From a virus: DNA of 34,251 nucleotides. A program made the translations under genes and the position numbers. The first letter of the stretch is position 1. Each line of letters begins with the position of its first letter. Below are positions 22,625 to 30,622 of this stretch, in pieces. The notes below the pieces were generated by a model. That model had not been told where the DNA came from, did not search any database, and was given only the letters and a program-made list of their open reading frames with translations. The stretch lies in the IMG/VR virus record IMGVR_UViG_3300025933_000197, positions 1 through 34,251 of that record. One strand, written 5' to 3'.

Positions 22625-24676
22625 ATGTACTACTCGACCGAAGTTAAAGAAGCCGCCAAACGCCTGTTTCTGCGCCGCTGTAAGGCCAAGGAAATTCAGG
22701 CGCAGCTCAACCTGCCCAACATCCGCATCGTCTACTACTGGATACGCCAGGGCGGATGGGAGGACATGCTGTCGGACGAGGAACCGCTGACCGCAGTCGG
22801 CCGGCGAATCACCCTGCTCCTGGACAAAGCCAGCAGCTTGACCAAAGACGAACTCAACGAGCTGGACCGGCTGACAACGGTGCGCGAGCGCCTGTTGAAG
22901 CAAACGGTCAAACCTTCGCCAGCGCCGATCGGAGAATCAGCAAGCGAACCACAGGAGCGCCGCCAGGGCGCGCGTGGGGAACGTTCGGGCCGTGGCGATA
23001 GCGGAGGGAAAAAACGCGAGAAGAAAGCCAAGAACGACATCAGCGGGCTGACCGAAGTCGACTTCCTGGATAAGTTCATCAGCAAGATGTACCGCTATCA
23101 GCAGGAGCTGTTCGCGGCCAAGCAAAACCCGCTGACGTGCCGTATCCGCAACATCCTGAAAAGCCGGCAGGTGGGCCTGACCTACTACTTCGCCGGCGAA
23201 GCCTTCATGGATGCGGTGCTGACTGGCGACAACCAGGTGTTCCTCTCGGCCAGCCGCTCGCAGTCGGAAATTTTCCGCAGCTACATCATCCAGTTTGCCA
23301 AGCAGTGGTTCGACATCGAGCTGACTGGCAACCCGATCACGCTCAGCAACGGCGCCGAGCTGCGCTTTCTCAGCACCAACAGCAGCACCGCCCAGGGCTA
23401 CCATGGCCACGTCTATGTCGATGAGTATTTCTGGATACGCGACTTCGACAAACTTAGCACCGTGGCCAGCGCCATGGGCACGCATAAGAAGTGGCGAAAA
23501 ACTTACTTCTCGACCCCCAGCGCAGTATCCCACCAGGCTTATCCGTTCTGGTCCGGTGAGGAATTCCGCAACAGCAAGCGCGGTAAGAAAGCTGGCGGCA
23601 CCTGGCCCACCGAGGCGTCTTACACCCAGGGTGCGCTGTGCCCCGATGGTCAATGGCGCAAAACCATCACTCTGGACGATGCTATCGCCGGAGGCTGCGA
23701 TCTGTTCGACCTCGAGCAACTGCAGCTGGAGTACGACGAAGACAAATTCCAGCAACTGTTCTACTGCACGTTCATCGACAGCAGCCAGAGCGCGTTCGGC
23801 CTTAAAGACCTGGAGCGATGCTATTCCGACCTGTCGCTGTGGGAGGACTACGACCCGGAACTGGATAGGCCATTCGGCAACAGCCCGGTATGGCTTGGCT
23901 ACGATCCGAGCCGTACCCGCGACGACGCCACCTGTGTGGTGGTCGCCCCACCACTGGAACCCGGTGCGAAATTCCGCATCCTGGAAAAACACAGTTGGCG
24001 TGGGCAGTCGTTCAAGTACCAGGCCGACCAAGTCAAGAAACTTACCGAGCGTTTCAATGTGCAGCACATCGGAATCGACACGACCGGTATCGGTTACGGC
24101 GTGTTTGACCTGGTGCGCGACTTCTACCCGCGTGCGACCGCTATCCATTACAGCCTTGAAACCAAAAATACTCTGGTACTCAAGGCCCAGGACACGATCC
24201 AGGGCAGTCGCATCGAGTGGGACGCCGGCTGGACCGACATCGCCCAGGCGTTTCTGACCATTAAACGCGGCACCACCACCAGCGGCCAGGTTACCTACAG
24301 CGCTTCGCGCACCGACGCCACCGGTCATGCCGATATCGCCTGGTCGATCATGCACGCCCTGTTCAATGAACCCCTCAATACCAACAAGCGGCGCCGTAGC
24401 CGCTACGTCACGAGCGGAAACAATGCCCAAGCCACGACACAAAAAGCCCCAGGCCAACCGGCAGGCGCGACAGCAGCAGCCCATGCGGGCGTTCACGTTC
24501 GGGGAACCCGAACAGGTGCTGTCCGGCAACATCGGCGAGTACCTGGGGGTGTTTCTCAGCGACGACGGCGAAATCTACAAGCCGCCGGTGTCCCGGGCGG
24601 GCCTGGCCAAGCTGCTACGCGCCAACGCGCACCACGGCGCCATTCCCAAGTTCAAGCGCAACTTGCTGTTGCGTGA
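22625..24676 (+). CDS. P: large terminase subunit, ATPase and nuclease (gpP-like), with abnormal C-terminal extension
   Basis: 683 aa. An N-terminal helix-turn-helix (AAKRLFLRRCKAKEIQAQLN), then the ATPase with the deviant Walker A KSRQVGLTYYFAGEA, and Walker B HVYVDEYFWI. The nuclease domain has WLGYDPSRTRDDATCVVV and IGIDTTGIGYGVFDLVRDFY. The family normally ends near residue ~597 after the RRRSRYVT-type tail. Here the frame stays open 254 nt into the portal gene and the last ~83 residues are Arg/Gly/Gln/Ala-rich, as an out-of-frame reading of the portal would be. A lost stop codon is likely. The motor packages DNA into the procapsid using ATP. Confidence 0.9.
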   Translation: MYYSTEVKEAAKRLFLRRCKAKEIQAQLNLPNIRIVYYWIRQGGWEDMLSDEEPLTAVGRRITLLLDKASSLTKDELNELDRLTTVRERLLKQTVKPSPAPIGESASEPQERRQGARGERSGRGDSGGKKREKKAKNDISGLTEVDFLDKFISKMYRYQQELFAAKQNPLTCRIRNILKSRQVGLTYYFAGEAFMDAVLTGDNQVFLSASRSQSEIFRSYIIQFAKQWFDIELTGNPITLSNGAELRFLSTNSSTAQGYHGHVYVDEYFWIRDFDKLSTVASAMGTHKKWRKTYFSTPSAVSHQAYPFWSGEEFRNSKRGKKAGGTWPTEASYTQGALCPDGQWRKTITLDDAIAGGCDLFDLEQLQLEYDEDKFQQLFYCTFIDSSQSAFGLKDLERCYSDLSLWEDYDPELDRPFGNSPVWLGYDPSRTRDDATCVVVAPPLEPGAKFRILEKHSWRGQSFKYQADQVKKLTERFNVQHIGIDTTGIGYGVFDLVRDFYPRATAIHYSLETKNTLVLKAQDTIQGSRIEWDAGWTDIAQAFLTIKRGTTTSGQVTYSASRTDATGHADIAWSIMHALFNEPLNTNKRRRSRYVTSGNNAQATTQKAPGQPAGATAAAHAGVHVRGTRTGAVRQHRRVPGGVSQRRRRNLQAAGVPGGPGQAATRQRAPRRHSQVQAQLAVA

Positions 24677-25427
24677 ATTCATCCCGTCCGAGGGCTGCAG
24701 CACGCAGACCATGGGACGGGCGAGCCTGGATTACATGGTGTTTGGCGAGGCGTATTTCTATCGCGATACCAATGCCTTCGGAGAAGTGCTCGAGATGCAG
24801 CACCTATCCGCTATCAACATGCGTGTGAAGGTCGACGGCGGGTTCAGGATGCTGCTGCCAGACAGTAAGTACATGGACTTTCACCAGGACGAAATCGAAC
24901 ACGTCCTGGACTATGACGTGGAACAGAACATCTACGGCGTGCCCGACTACCTGGGCGGCCTGCAGGCGCTTTTGCTCAACGAAGCGGCGACCCTGTTCCG
25001 CCGGCGCTACTACAGCAATGGCGCGCACGCGGGTTATATCTTCTACACCAACGACCCGGACCTAACCGAAGAAGACGAAGAGAACCTGCGTGCCCAGATC
25101 AGCGCCAGCAAGGGCGTGGGCAACTTCCGCTCGATGTTCGTCAACATCCCCAACGGAAAGGAAAACGCCATCCAGATCATCCCCGTGGGAGACTTCCAGG
25201 CCAAAGACGAGCTGGAGAAGGTGAAGAACATCACTCGTAACGACGTGATTGCCGCCTGGAGGATGAACCCCGCCCTGGCCGGAATCATTCCGGAGAACAA
25301 CGGGGGGTTCGGGGACATCGAGAAGATCGATCGCGTGTACACCAGCAATGAGATCAGACCGATTTGTCAGCTGTTCAATCAGTTGAACGGCACGCTCCGT
25401 CTCGACAGGAAAATATCCTGGCAATAA
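24423..25427 (+). CDS. Q: portal protein (gpQ-like)
   Basis: 334 aa from ATG 24423, preceded by GCGGAAACA. The longer open frame from 24327 lies inside P. The start MPKPRHKKPQANRQARQQQP is basic as in P2-type portals; the core has FGEPEQVLSGNIGEYLGVFL, FGEAYFYRDTNAFGEV, VPDYLGGLQALLLNEAATLFRRRYYSNGAHAGYI, and ends NPALAGIIPENNGGFGDIEKIDRVYTSNEIRP, all conserved. Length is close to P2 gpQ (344 aa). The C-terminal residues RLDRKISWQ do not look conserved to me. Forms the dodecameric DNA gate. It overlaps P by 254 nt because of the P extension. Confidence 0.92.
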   Translation: MPKPRHKKPQANRQARQQQPMRAFTFGEPEQVLSGNIGEYLGVFLSDDGEIYKPPVSRAGLAKLLRANAHHGAIPKFKRNLLLREFIPSEGCSTQTMGRASLDYMVFGEAYFYRDTNAFGEVLEMQHLSAINMRVKVDGGFRMLLPDSKYMDFHQDEIEHVLDYDVEQNIYGVPDYLGGLQALLLNEAATLFRRRYYSNGAHAGYIFYTNDPDLTEEDEENLRAQISASKGVGNFRSMFVNIPNGKENAIQIIPVGDFQAKDELEKVKNITRNDVIAAWRMNPALAGIIPENNGGFGDIEKIDRVYTSNEIRPICQLFNQLNGTLRLDRKISWQ

Positions 25428-25530
25428 GCCATAAGGCCAGCCGATAACACTGTCAAAACGCCATAAAGCAGCTATCGCCACTACAAATATGGCAAAATAG
25501 TAGCAATTGGCTGCCCTGGGGAGGGACACA
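25428..25530. other. gap after the portal gene; expected cos region and Ogr promoter
   Basis: In P2-superfamily virion maps cos lies just beyond Q, so it should be here or in the next gaps (25780-25836, 26014-26113), but no known cos sequence is recognisable by eye. The stretch is AT-rich around CAAATATGGCAAAATAG at 25484-25500, which might hold the Ogr gene promoter. No firm signal. Confidence 0.3.
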
Positions 25531-25779
25531 ATGAGAGTTGTATGCAAATGCGGAAATAAGGGCCGGATTGCGTCTAGAGAAGAGCTATCACGGGATTTTG
25601 CGAAGCTTTATTGCCAGTGCCTCGACGCAATGTGCGGGCACACTTGGGTAGCGAATCTCACGTTTTCGCACACCCTCAGCCCATCCGCTCAATCCTACGA
25701 AAGAATGCTGTTTGATCGTTTGAGGGATATGCCTAGGGCGAAACAGCGGGAGCTATTCGATCAACTTGGCGCTGCTTGA
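25531..25779 (+). CDS. Ogr/Delta-like zinc-finger late transcription activator
   Basis: 82 aa from ATG 25531, with GGGGAGGGAC just upstream; the upstream extension from 25507 is not used. The Cys pattern C5-x-C7 ... C28, C30-x4-C35 followed by GHTWV aligns with P2 Ogr, whose zinc cysteines are at 4, 7, 30 and 35 and are followed by a TF[VI] strand. The first pair here is CxC rather than CxxC. The family turns on late promoters by contacting the RNA polymerase alpha subunit. Its gene is next to the portal, unlike P2 where ogr follows D at the other end of the late region. Confidence 0.78.
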   Translation: MRVVCKCGNKGRIASREELSRDFAKLYCQCLDAMCGHTWVANLTFSHTLSPSAQSYERMLFDRLRDMPRAKQRELFDQLGAA

Positions 25780-25836
25780 TACAGACGCGCCAGCCACATA
25801 GGGTCGGCGCATGCTTTCGGTGTTATGTCAGATTTC

Positions 25837-26013
25837 TTAGTCGACGTTAGAGGGCTCAGCGAGATAACCGGCAATTCGTCGCACTTGTTTACGGTCTTTT
25901 TCAGATAGCTGTCGGTATAGCTTGATAAGGCGCACCTCCAATGCCGTCAGCTCCAGCCATTCACAACCCAACGAGTCGCGATAACTGCTTTCCAATTTCT
26001 TGCGATCCAACAT
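25837..26013 (-). CDS. 58-aa protein with a repressor-like C-terminal motif
   Basis: Read from ATG 26013 to TAA 25837, with CGGAG 9 nt upstream, so a good start. The product has a basic N-terminus (MLDRKKLESSYRDS), then a helix (WLELTALEVRLIKLYRQL) and ends with LSEKDRKQVRRIAGYLAEPSN. The last motif resembles the end of the repressor encoded next to it (LPPDDQKTVRRIVKSMA). The same helix occurs at the end of many short phage repressors, where it may mediate dimerisation. The gene is convergent with Ogr and in line with the repressor, so both may share one leftward transcript in the lysogen. Function unknown. Confidence 0.65.
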   Translation of the reverse strand: MLDRKKLESSYRDSLGCEWLELTALEVRLIKLYRQLSEKDRKQVRRIAGYLAEPSNVD

Positions 26014-26113
26014 GCGTACTGCTCCGTTATGGCATTTGCTGAATCGACGGTATTGGGCAGTTATCCCAAACGTGACGCAGCAATTTCCTTAGAGATACGC
26101 AAATTGTTACAAG

Positions 26114-26461
26114 TTAATGGCGATGTTCATCCGCCTCAGCAGCCATGGACTTAACGATTCGACGCACAGTTTTTTGATCATCAGGAGGCAAGCGCCTGAA
26201 CTGCTCGACCAGGTCCGCTTCTGCTGGATCAAGGCCCTGACTAGGTGGCGGAGATCGATGTCCAGAAAGAACGTAGCCCGCGTCAACCTTGTGCTCCGTC
26301 AATGCAGAAACGTAGCGAAGGTCCAATGAATTGGCGCCTAACTCGTAATTTTTTTGAGTTCCACGGCTGACTCCTAACAACGTCCCAAAATCCGTTTGAT
26401 TCAAACCTAAGCGCTCGCGCTCTTCTCTTAGGCGATCACCTACTCCGTCAGCTATGAGCAT
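26114..26461 (-). CDS. CI-like transcriptional repressor, short XRE/HTH type
   Basis: 115 aa from ATG 26461. A helix-turn-helix lies at about 5-60 (GVGDRLREERERLGLNQTDFGTLLGVSRGTQKNYELG). A linker SGHRSPPPSQGLDPAEADLVEQ leads to a C-terminal helix, RRLPPDDQKTVRRIVKSMAAEADEHRH. There is no S24 peptidase domain, so RecA-driven self-cleavage is not expected; induction may be non-SOS or use an antirepressor. A GTG at 26473 is an alternative start. The open frame to 26539 crosses the operator region and is not used. It is divergent from the Cro-like gene, the typical lysogeny switch. Confidence 0.85.
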   Translation of the reverse strand: MLIADGVGDRLREERERLGLNQTDFGTLLGVSRGTQKNYELGANSLDLRYVSALTEHKVDAGYVLSGHRSPPPSQGLDPAEADLVEQFRRLPPDDQKTVRRIVKSMAAEADEHRH

Positions 26462-26478
26462 TTTTTTATTCACCACAC

Positions 26479-26544
26479 TTGACCTGATCAATTTTTTGAC
26501 CAAGAATCGCCACAGACAAACAGAAACAACCACAAACAAACAGA
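26479..26544. promoter_or_regulatory. switch region between repressor and Cro with two sets of direct repeats
   Basis: TTGACC occurs at 26479-26484 and 26496-26501 (17-nt spacing) with the palindrome TGATCA between. ACAAACAGA occurs at 26516-26524 and 26536-26544, exactly 20 bp apart, two helical turns. The second pair lies just before the Cro start. These are the likely operators for the repressor and the Cro-like protein. TTGACC at 26496 could also be a -35 element for the rightward promoter, with a poor AACAGA at -10. Confidence 0.5.
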
Positions 26545-26550
26545 GTAGAC

Positions 26551-26754
26551 ATGATGCCCGCCACCATTACACCCGAGCAAGCCCGGGCCGCTCTTGATCA
26601 CAAGGGAGTGAGCATCGCGGAATTCAGCCGCCAGCACGGATTGAATAAAAATTTAGTCAGCGACCTATTGAACGGTCGGATCAAAGGTCGCCGGGGGGAG
26701 GCACATCGCGCCGCCGTGTTGCTCGGTATTAAAGACGGCGTAATTGCACAGTAA
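26551..26754 (+). CDS. Cro/Cox-like small DNA-binding protein
   Basis: 67 aa. A helix-turn-helix is seen at about 17-55: GVSIAEFSRQHGLNKNLVSDLLNGRIKGRRGEAHRAAVLLGI, a pattern used by Cro-like proteins in many Pseudomonas prophages. Start at ATG 26551 or, one codon on, ATG 26554; GAG lies 5-8 nt upstream. Its stop overlaps the next possible start (TAATG at 26752-26756). It is the first gene of the rightward early operon and likely represses the CI-like gene and controls its own operon. Confidence 0.8.
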   Translation: MMPATITPEQARAALDHKGVSIAEFSRQHGLNKNLVSDLLNGRIKGRRGEAHRAAVLLGIKDGVIAQ

Positions 26755-26783
26755 TGGTCAGATCTCTGAGGGAACAGCAGAAG

Positions 26784-27263
26784 ATGAAAAATCAGGTTCT
26801 AAAAACACGCCGGGAAGTCGTCAGTGCAATTATTTGCACCTTCGAAGGTGGCCGCGAACGCGCCGCTGCTCACATCGGCCTGCCACTCAAAAAGTTTGAT
26901 AACCACGCTTACGAGAACAACAACTGCCGCCCGCTGACGGACCTGCAGATTTTCGACCTGGAAAAAGTCACGGGCACACAGCACCTGGCTAACTACGTTG
27001 CCGCAATGTATGGCGGCATGTTCGTGCCAATCGTCCATCCGGAAAACTTGGACAACGTTGAGATGTATACCCGAGCAGTGCAGACGTTAGCCAAGCGGGG
27101 CACCGTGGATCAGATCATTGCCCAGGCGCTTGATGACGGCGTAATCACCGAGGATGAAGCCGAACTGATCCTGAATGCTCATATCTCGCACATGGCAGCA
27201 CGCACTACCGAAGTCCACGCTGCTATCGATCTGTACTGCGCCAAATCAGGGAAAGGCCAATGA
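26784..27263 (+). CDS. phage regulatory protein, CII family (CP76/YmfL-like)
   Basis: 159 aa from ATG 26784 (MKNQVLKTRREVVSAI); a TAATG-coupled ATG at 26754 would add 10 residues. The sequence has the block VVSAIICTFEGGRERAAAHIGLPLKKFDNHAYENNNCRPLTDLQIFDLEKVTG, typical of the Phage_CP76 family, in which this fold includes a helix-turn-helix. C-terminal helices include QTLAKRGTVDQIIAQALDDGVITEDEAELI. In 186 and related phages CII promotes lysogeny by activating a promoter for the repressor. Overlaps the next gene by ATGA. Confidence 0.75.
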   Translation: MKNQVLKTRREVVSAIICTFEGGRERAAAHIGLPLKKFDNHAYENNNCRPLTDLQIFDLEKVTGTQHLANYVAAMYGGMFVPIVHPENLDNVEMYTRAVQTLAKRGTVDQIIAQALDDGVITEDEAELILNAHISHMAARTTEVHAAIDLYCAKSGKGQ

Positions 27264-27496
27264 ACATTCAACCCAACACCCTGGACTACCAACAATGCGT
27301 ACAGAACGCTGCACTGGCATTTCTTGAGCGCCATCAAGCCGAACACCTGGGCGACACACGGGCACTACACCGCCGTGTAATCGATCACTTGATTGACCGC
27401 TTCAACGTGTCCGAACCAGTGGCAGACAAACTGACCGCACTCGCCTACACCGAGCTGGTGGACATCGCACGCTGTAAGCGCCCCGCCAATCCGTAA
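27260..27496 (+). CDS. small hypothetical protein, 78 aa
   Basis: Translationally coupled to the CII-like gene (ATGA at 27260). Acidic/neutral, helical, with ALAFLERHQAEHLGDTRALHRRVIDHLIDRFNVSEPVADKLTALAYTELVDI. It ends with a Lys-Arg tail (CKRPANP). No domain is recognised. It is part of the early operon before the replication gene. Possible DNA-binding accessory or a regulator; no motif allows a firmer statement. Confidence 0.7.
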   Translation: MNIQPNTLDYQQCVQNAALAFLERHQAEHLGDTRALHRRVIDHLIDRFNVSEPVADKLTALAYTELVDIARCKRPANP

Positions 27497-27520
27497 CACC
27501 TAACCCAACCAATCGCCGCC

Positions 27521-27535
27521 CCCACGTGCCGTGGG
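27521..27535 (+). other. short hairpin in the early operon
   Basis: CCCACG TGC CGTGGG forms a 6-bp GC-rich stem with a 3-nt loop in the 74-nt gap between two small early genes. The following TTTGGGTG is not a U-tract, so it is a weak terminator or attenuator at best, or a stabilising RNA structure. Confidence 0.35.
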
Positions 27536-27570
27536 TTTGGGTGAGCTGCGCCCGAAATTAAGGTTTAACG

Positions 27571-27804
27571 ATGACAAACGCCGTAATTGTCACCACACAA
27601 CTGCCCCCAGCCGAGGCCGAAGCGTTGCTGGCCAACCTGCGTGAACAGTATCGCTTGAGCCTCAACGAACACTGGTACGACGACCAATTCCGCCTCGTGG
27701 CGGCCGGTCTGCGCCACGGCGCGATTCTCGCTCACATTCCGGTTATGGCTGCGCAAAAACGCCTCATGGCAGCCCTGTCCCACAGCCTCAAAGCAGTGAA
27801 GTAA
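27571..27804 (+). CDS. small hypothetical protein, 77 aa
   Basis: Start ATG 27571 after a TTAAGGTTTAACG leader (AAGG 8-9 nt upstream). The product is soluble, with TTQLPPAEAEALLANLREQYRLSL and AAGLRHGAILAHIPVMAAQKRLMAALSHSLKAVK. I recognise no domain. It lies 4 nt before the primase-helicase and is likely co-translated. It may be a small partner of replication, by position only. Confidence 0.65.
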   Translation: MTNAVIVTTQLPPAEAEALLANLREQYRLSLNEHWYDDQFRLVAAGLRHGAILAHIPVMAAQKRLMAALSHSLKAVK

Positions 27805-27808
27805 CCCC

Positions 27809-30607
27809 ATGAAAGAAGATCTTCGCCACGACGTGTTGCAGCGCCTCCAGTCCGACTTCGGGCTCAAGCACCGCACGGGCACCGACTACATGCGCGGCGG
27901 CACCTGCCCGAAGTGCAAAAAGAAAGAGCTGTACTCCCGCTTTGACACGCCATGGATGGTGATTTGTGGCCGCCCTGAAAAGTGTGGCCACACCCTGCAC
28001 GTGAAGGAGCTGTACGACGATCTGTTTGAAGATTGGAGCAAACGTGCCCCGGCGACAGACCAACATCCCAACGCCACCGCACGCGCTTATCTGGAGTTCG
28101 CCCGAGGCTTTCGGTTTGAGCTGATCCAGGGATGGTTCACCCAGGAAACGTTCTATTCCGTTGAACACAATGCCGGCAGCGCCACTGTGCGGTTCGCCCT
28201 GGAAAAAGGCGGTTGGTGGGAACGCCTGATCGATCAGCCGCACCGCTTCGGCAAGATGAAGGCTCGCTTCAAATCCAAGGACAGCTATCGCGGCGTCTGG
28301 TGGTGCCCGCCCTGCGTCGATCTGCTTGAGGCCAAGGAAATCTGGATCGTTGAAGGGATCTTCGACGCCATTGCCCTGGTGCACAACGACATCGCTGCCG
28401 TGTCTGCAATGTCGTCCAACGCGTTCCCTGGGGACTCGCTCAGGGAACTGGTTAAAACCCGGGAAGGCGGGAAGCTGCCCAAACTGGTTTGGGCTCTGGA
28501 CAACGAACCGAGCGCAAACGCCTACACCCGGCGCTGGGTGCGCGAAGCCCGTGCCCTGGGTTTCATCTGCGAGTCCGCACAGATCCCGCAACGCGACGGC
28601 CGAAAGTCTGACTGGAACGATCTTCACCAGCGTTGGAACTTCATCCAGGACGAAACCAAACGTGCCGACCAGATCGCCAGCGACCTCAAGCAAGCTCGCC
28701 ACCAGGGCGCCCTGCTGCTGGCCGAGAGCGCGGCGGAAAAGGCATTGCTCATGTACGACTGGAACAAGCGCGGGGAATTTCACCTGGGCTTCGGGAGCCG
28801 CCTGTACTGGTTCAAGTTGGACATGGAGAAATTCAACCGCGCCATGTCCGACATTGAGGACAGCGAGAACCACGACGACCAGCTGCTGAACCAGGCGCAA
28901 CAGCGCGAAAAAGCGCTGCAGCAGTCCGGCAGCGTCGTGGAGATCGCCAACTGCTACCCCCAGGCGCTGTATTTCCAGCGAAACGAGGTAACAGACGAGT
29001 CCTGGTACTACATGCGTGTGGACTTCCCCCATGATTCCGAAAGTGTGAAAAACACCTTCACCAGCGGCCAATTGTCGGCCGCGAGCGAGTTCAAAAAGCG
29101 ACTGCTCGGCATGGCGGCAGGTGCCATGTTCACAGGCAGTGGCCAGCAGCTCGACAAGCTCATGAAGGACCAACTGTTCGGCATCAAAACCGTCTCAACG
29201 ATCGATTACGTAGGCTACAGCAAGGAATACGCCTGCTACGTCTACGGTGACATCGCGATCAAGGACGGCACCACCTACAAGGTCAACAGCGAAGACTATT
29301 TCGAGTTTGGCAAACTGCGCCTGAAAACCCTGCAGAAAGGCGTCCCGATCAAGCTGCAGCGCGAAGCGAAGGGCTTTGACGAGAAGTGGGTGCAGTTGCT
29401 GTGGACATGCTTCGGCGCCCAGGGCTTCGTCGCGCTGGTGTTCTTCTTTGGCTCGCTGTTCTGCGAACAGATCCGCGCCCGCTATCAGTCCTTCCCTTTC
29501 CTGGAAGCCACAGGTGAGGCCGGCGCCGGCAAAACCACCCTCTTGAACCTCCTTTGGAAACTACTCGGCCGCGAAGGCTATGAAGGATTTGACCCGATGA
29601 AATCCACCAAGGCTGGGCGCTCTCGTCTTATGGGCCAGGTCTCCGGCATGCCAGTGGTGTTCCTGGAAGCGGATCGCCACGGCGATGATCGGGCACACGC
29701 TAAAACCTTCGAATGGGACGAGCTGAAAGACTTCTACGGCGGCGGCACCCTGGCCACGAAAGGCGTCAAGACGGCCGGCAACGAGACGTACGAGCCACAA
29801 TTCCGGGGAACGATCGCGATCAGTCAGAACGCGGCCGTGGTCGCCCACGAAGCGATCATGACGCGGATCGTGAAGTTGCACTTTGTACGCCCGACCGTCA
29901 CGCCGGAAAGCCGTGCTGCAGCGGATCAACTCAACGCCCTGGACGGCGACACCCTCAGCCACTTCCTGTTGCGAGCCGTGGGCAAGGAATCCGCGGTGCT
30001 GGAGCTGTTCGCCCAGCGCATGCCTGAACACGAGTCGAAGTTGCGCCGTTTGCACACCCATTGCTTCGCCTGCAGCACGATCTACACCAGCGAGCAAGGC
30101 AATTGCACCAGTTGTGGCTATGACCTACGCGGCTATATCCGCGTGGAGCGCATCAGCAAAAACCACGCGCAAATGCTCTCGCTGTTGGACGGCCTGCGCC
30201 TGGTCCTGAAATTGAGCGACCCTCAAGTCGCCGCCACACAACGCCAGATCGTACGGATGGCCATTGAGCGTCAGGCCTCGATCAGCTCCGACCATGCGGC
30301 CGTGGCCGAGTTTTGGGAAGTCTACGACTACCTAGAATCCTTGAGCGAAGACCCCGTGGTCGACCACAGCACGGACCCTACCGTGATCGCTATCAACCTC
30401 AACGAGTTCTGTGAACGTGCGGCTGAACACAAACAGAAATTGGCCGACGTGGCCACGTTGCGCGACCTGCTTAAAGAGTCCCGCTCGCATAAGTTTTTGG
30501 ACAGCAACAAGGCCGTGCACAGCGCCGTGCGCGCTGCATTTAACAGCCGCAACCCGTGTTCACAACCCCGGCCGACCACAGTGAAGTGCTGGACATTTAA
30601 GGCGTAA
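27809..30607 (+). CDS. phage primase-helicase: zinc finger, TOPRIM and P-loop helicase domains
   Basis: 932 aa. Order: an N-terminal zinc ribbon (C33-P-K-C36 ... C53 ... C59GH), a TOPRIM domain with WIVEGIFDAIALV near 178-190 and LVWALDNEPSANA near 228-240 (the acidic DxD position reads D-N-E here), a linker domain, then a P-loop ATPase with Walker A GEAGAGKTT near 568-576 and Walker B PVVFLEADRHGDD near 615-627, and TIAISQN as a sensor strand. A C-terminal four-cysteine motif (HCFACSTIYTSEQGNCTSCGYDL, near 750-772) follows. It would prime and unwind DNA at the phage origin. P2 and HP1 use a gpA-like rolling-circle initiator instead; none is seen here. Possible origin sequences were not found. 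Confidence 0.87.
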   Translation: MKEDLRHDVLQRLQSDFGLKHRTGTDYMRGGTCPKCKKKELYSRFDTPWMVICGRPEKCGHTLHVKELYDDLFEDWSKRAPATDQHPNATARAYLEFARGFRFELIQGWFTQETFYSVEHNAGSATVRFALEKGGWWERLIDQPHRFGKMKARFKSKDSYRGVWWCPPCVDLLEAKEIWIVEGIFDAIALVHNDIAAVSAMSSNAFPGDSLRELVKTREGGKLPKLVWALDNEPSANAYTRRWVREARALGFICESAQIPQRDGRKSDWNDLHQRWNFIQDETKRADQIASDLKQARHQGALLLAESAAEKALLMYDWNKRGEFHLGFGSRLYWFKLDMEKFNRAMSDIEDSENHDDQLLNQAQQREKALQQSGSVVEIANCYPQALYFQRNEVTDESWYYMRVDFPHDSESVKNTFTSGQLSAASEFKKRLLGMAAGAMFTGSGQQLDKLMKDQLFGIKTVSTIDYVGYSKEYACYVYGDIAIKDGTTYKVNSEDYFEFGKLRLKTLQKGVPIKLQREAKGFDEKWVQLLWTCFGAQGFVALVFFFGSLFCEQIRARYQSFPFLEATGEAGAGKTTLLNLLWKLLGREGYEGFDPMKSTKAGRSRLMGQVSGMPVVFLEADRHGDDRAHAKTFEWDELKDFYGGGTLATKGVKTAGNETYEPQFRGTIAISQNAAVVAHEAIMTRIVKLHFVRPTVTPESRAAADQLNALDGDTLSHFLLRAVGKESAVLELFAQRMPEHESKLRRLHTHCFACSTIYTSEQGNCTSCGYDLRGYIRVERISKNHAQMLSLLDGLRLVLKLSDPQVAATQRQIVRMAIERQASISSDHAAVAEFWEVYDYLESLSEDPVVDHSTDPTVIAINLNEFCERAAEHKQKLADVATLRDLLKESRSHKFLDSNKAVHSAVRAAFNSRNPCSQPRPTTVKCWTFKA

Positions 30608-30622
30608 AGGAGAGCAAGACCG

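Noticed and set aside
22937-24532. 531-aa minus-strand open frame
   Set aside because: Antisense of the large terminase gene; no domain, composition of a shadow frame.
25400-25427. Portal C-terminal truncation
   Set aside because: Length is close to that of P2 gpQ and all conserved blocks are present; the unconserved last residues are not enough to claim truncation.
26462-26539. N-terminal extension of the repressor
   Set aside because: It would read through the operator repeats and adds a hydrophobic stretch not expected in an XRE repressor.
27788-29173. 461-aa minus-strand open frame
   Set aside because: Antisense of the primase-helicase gene; shadow frame.
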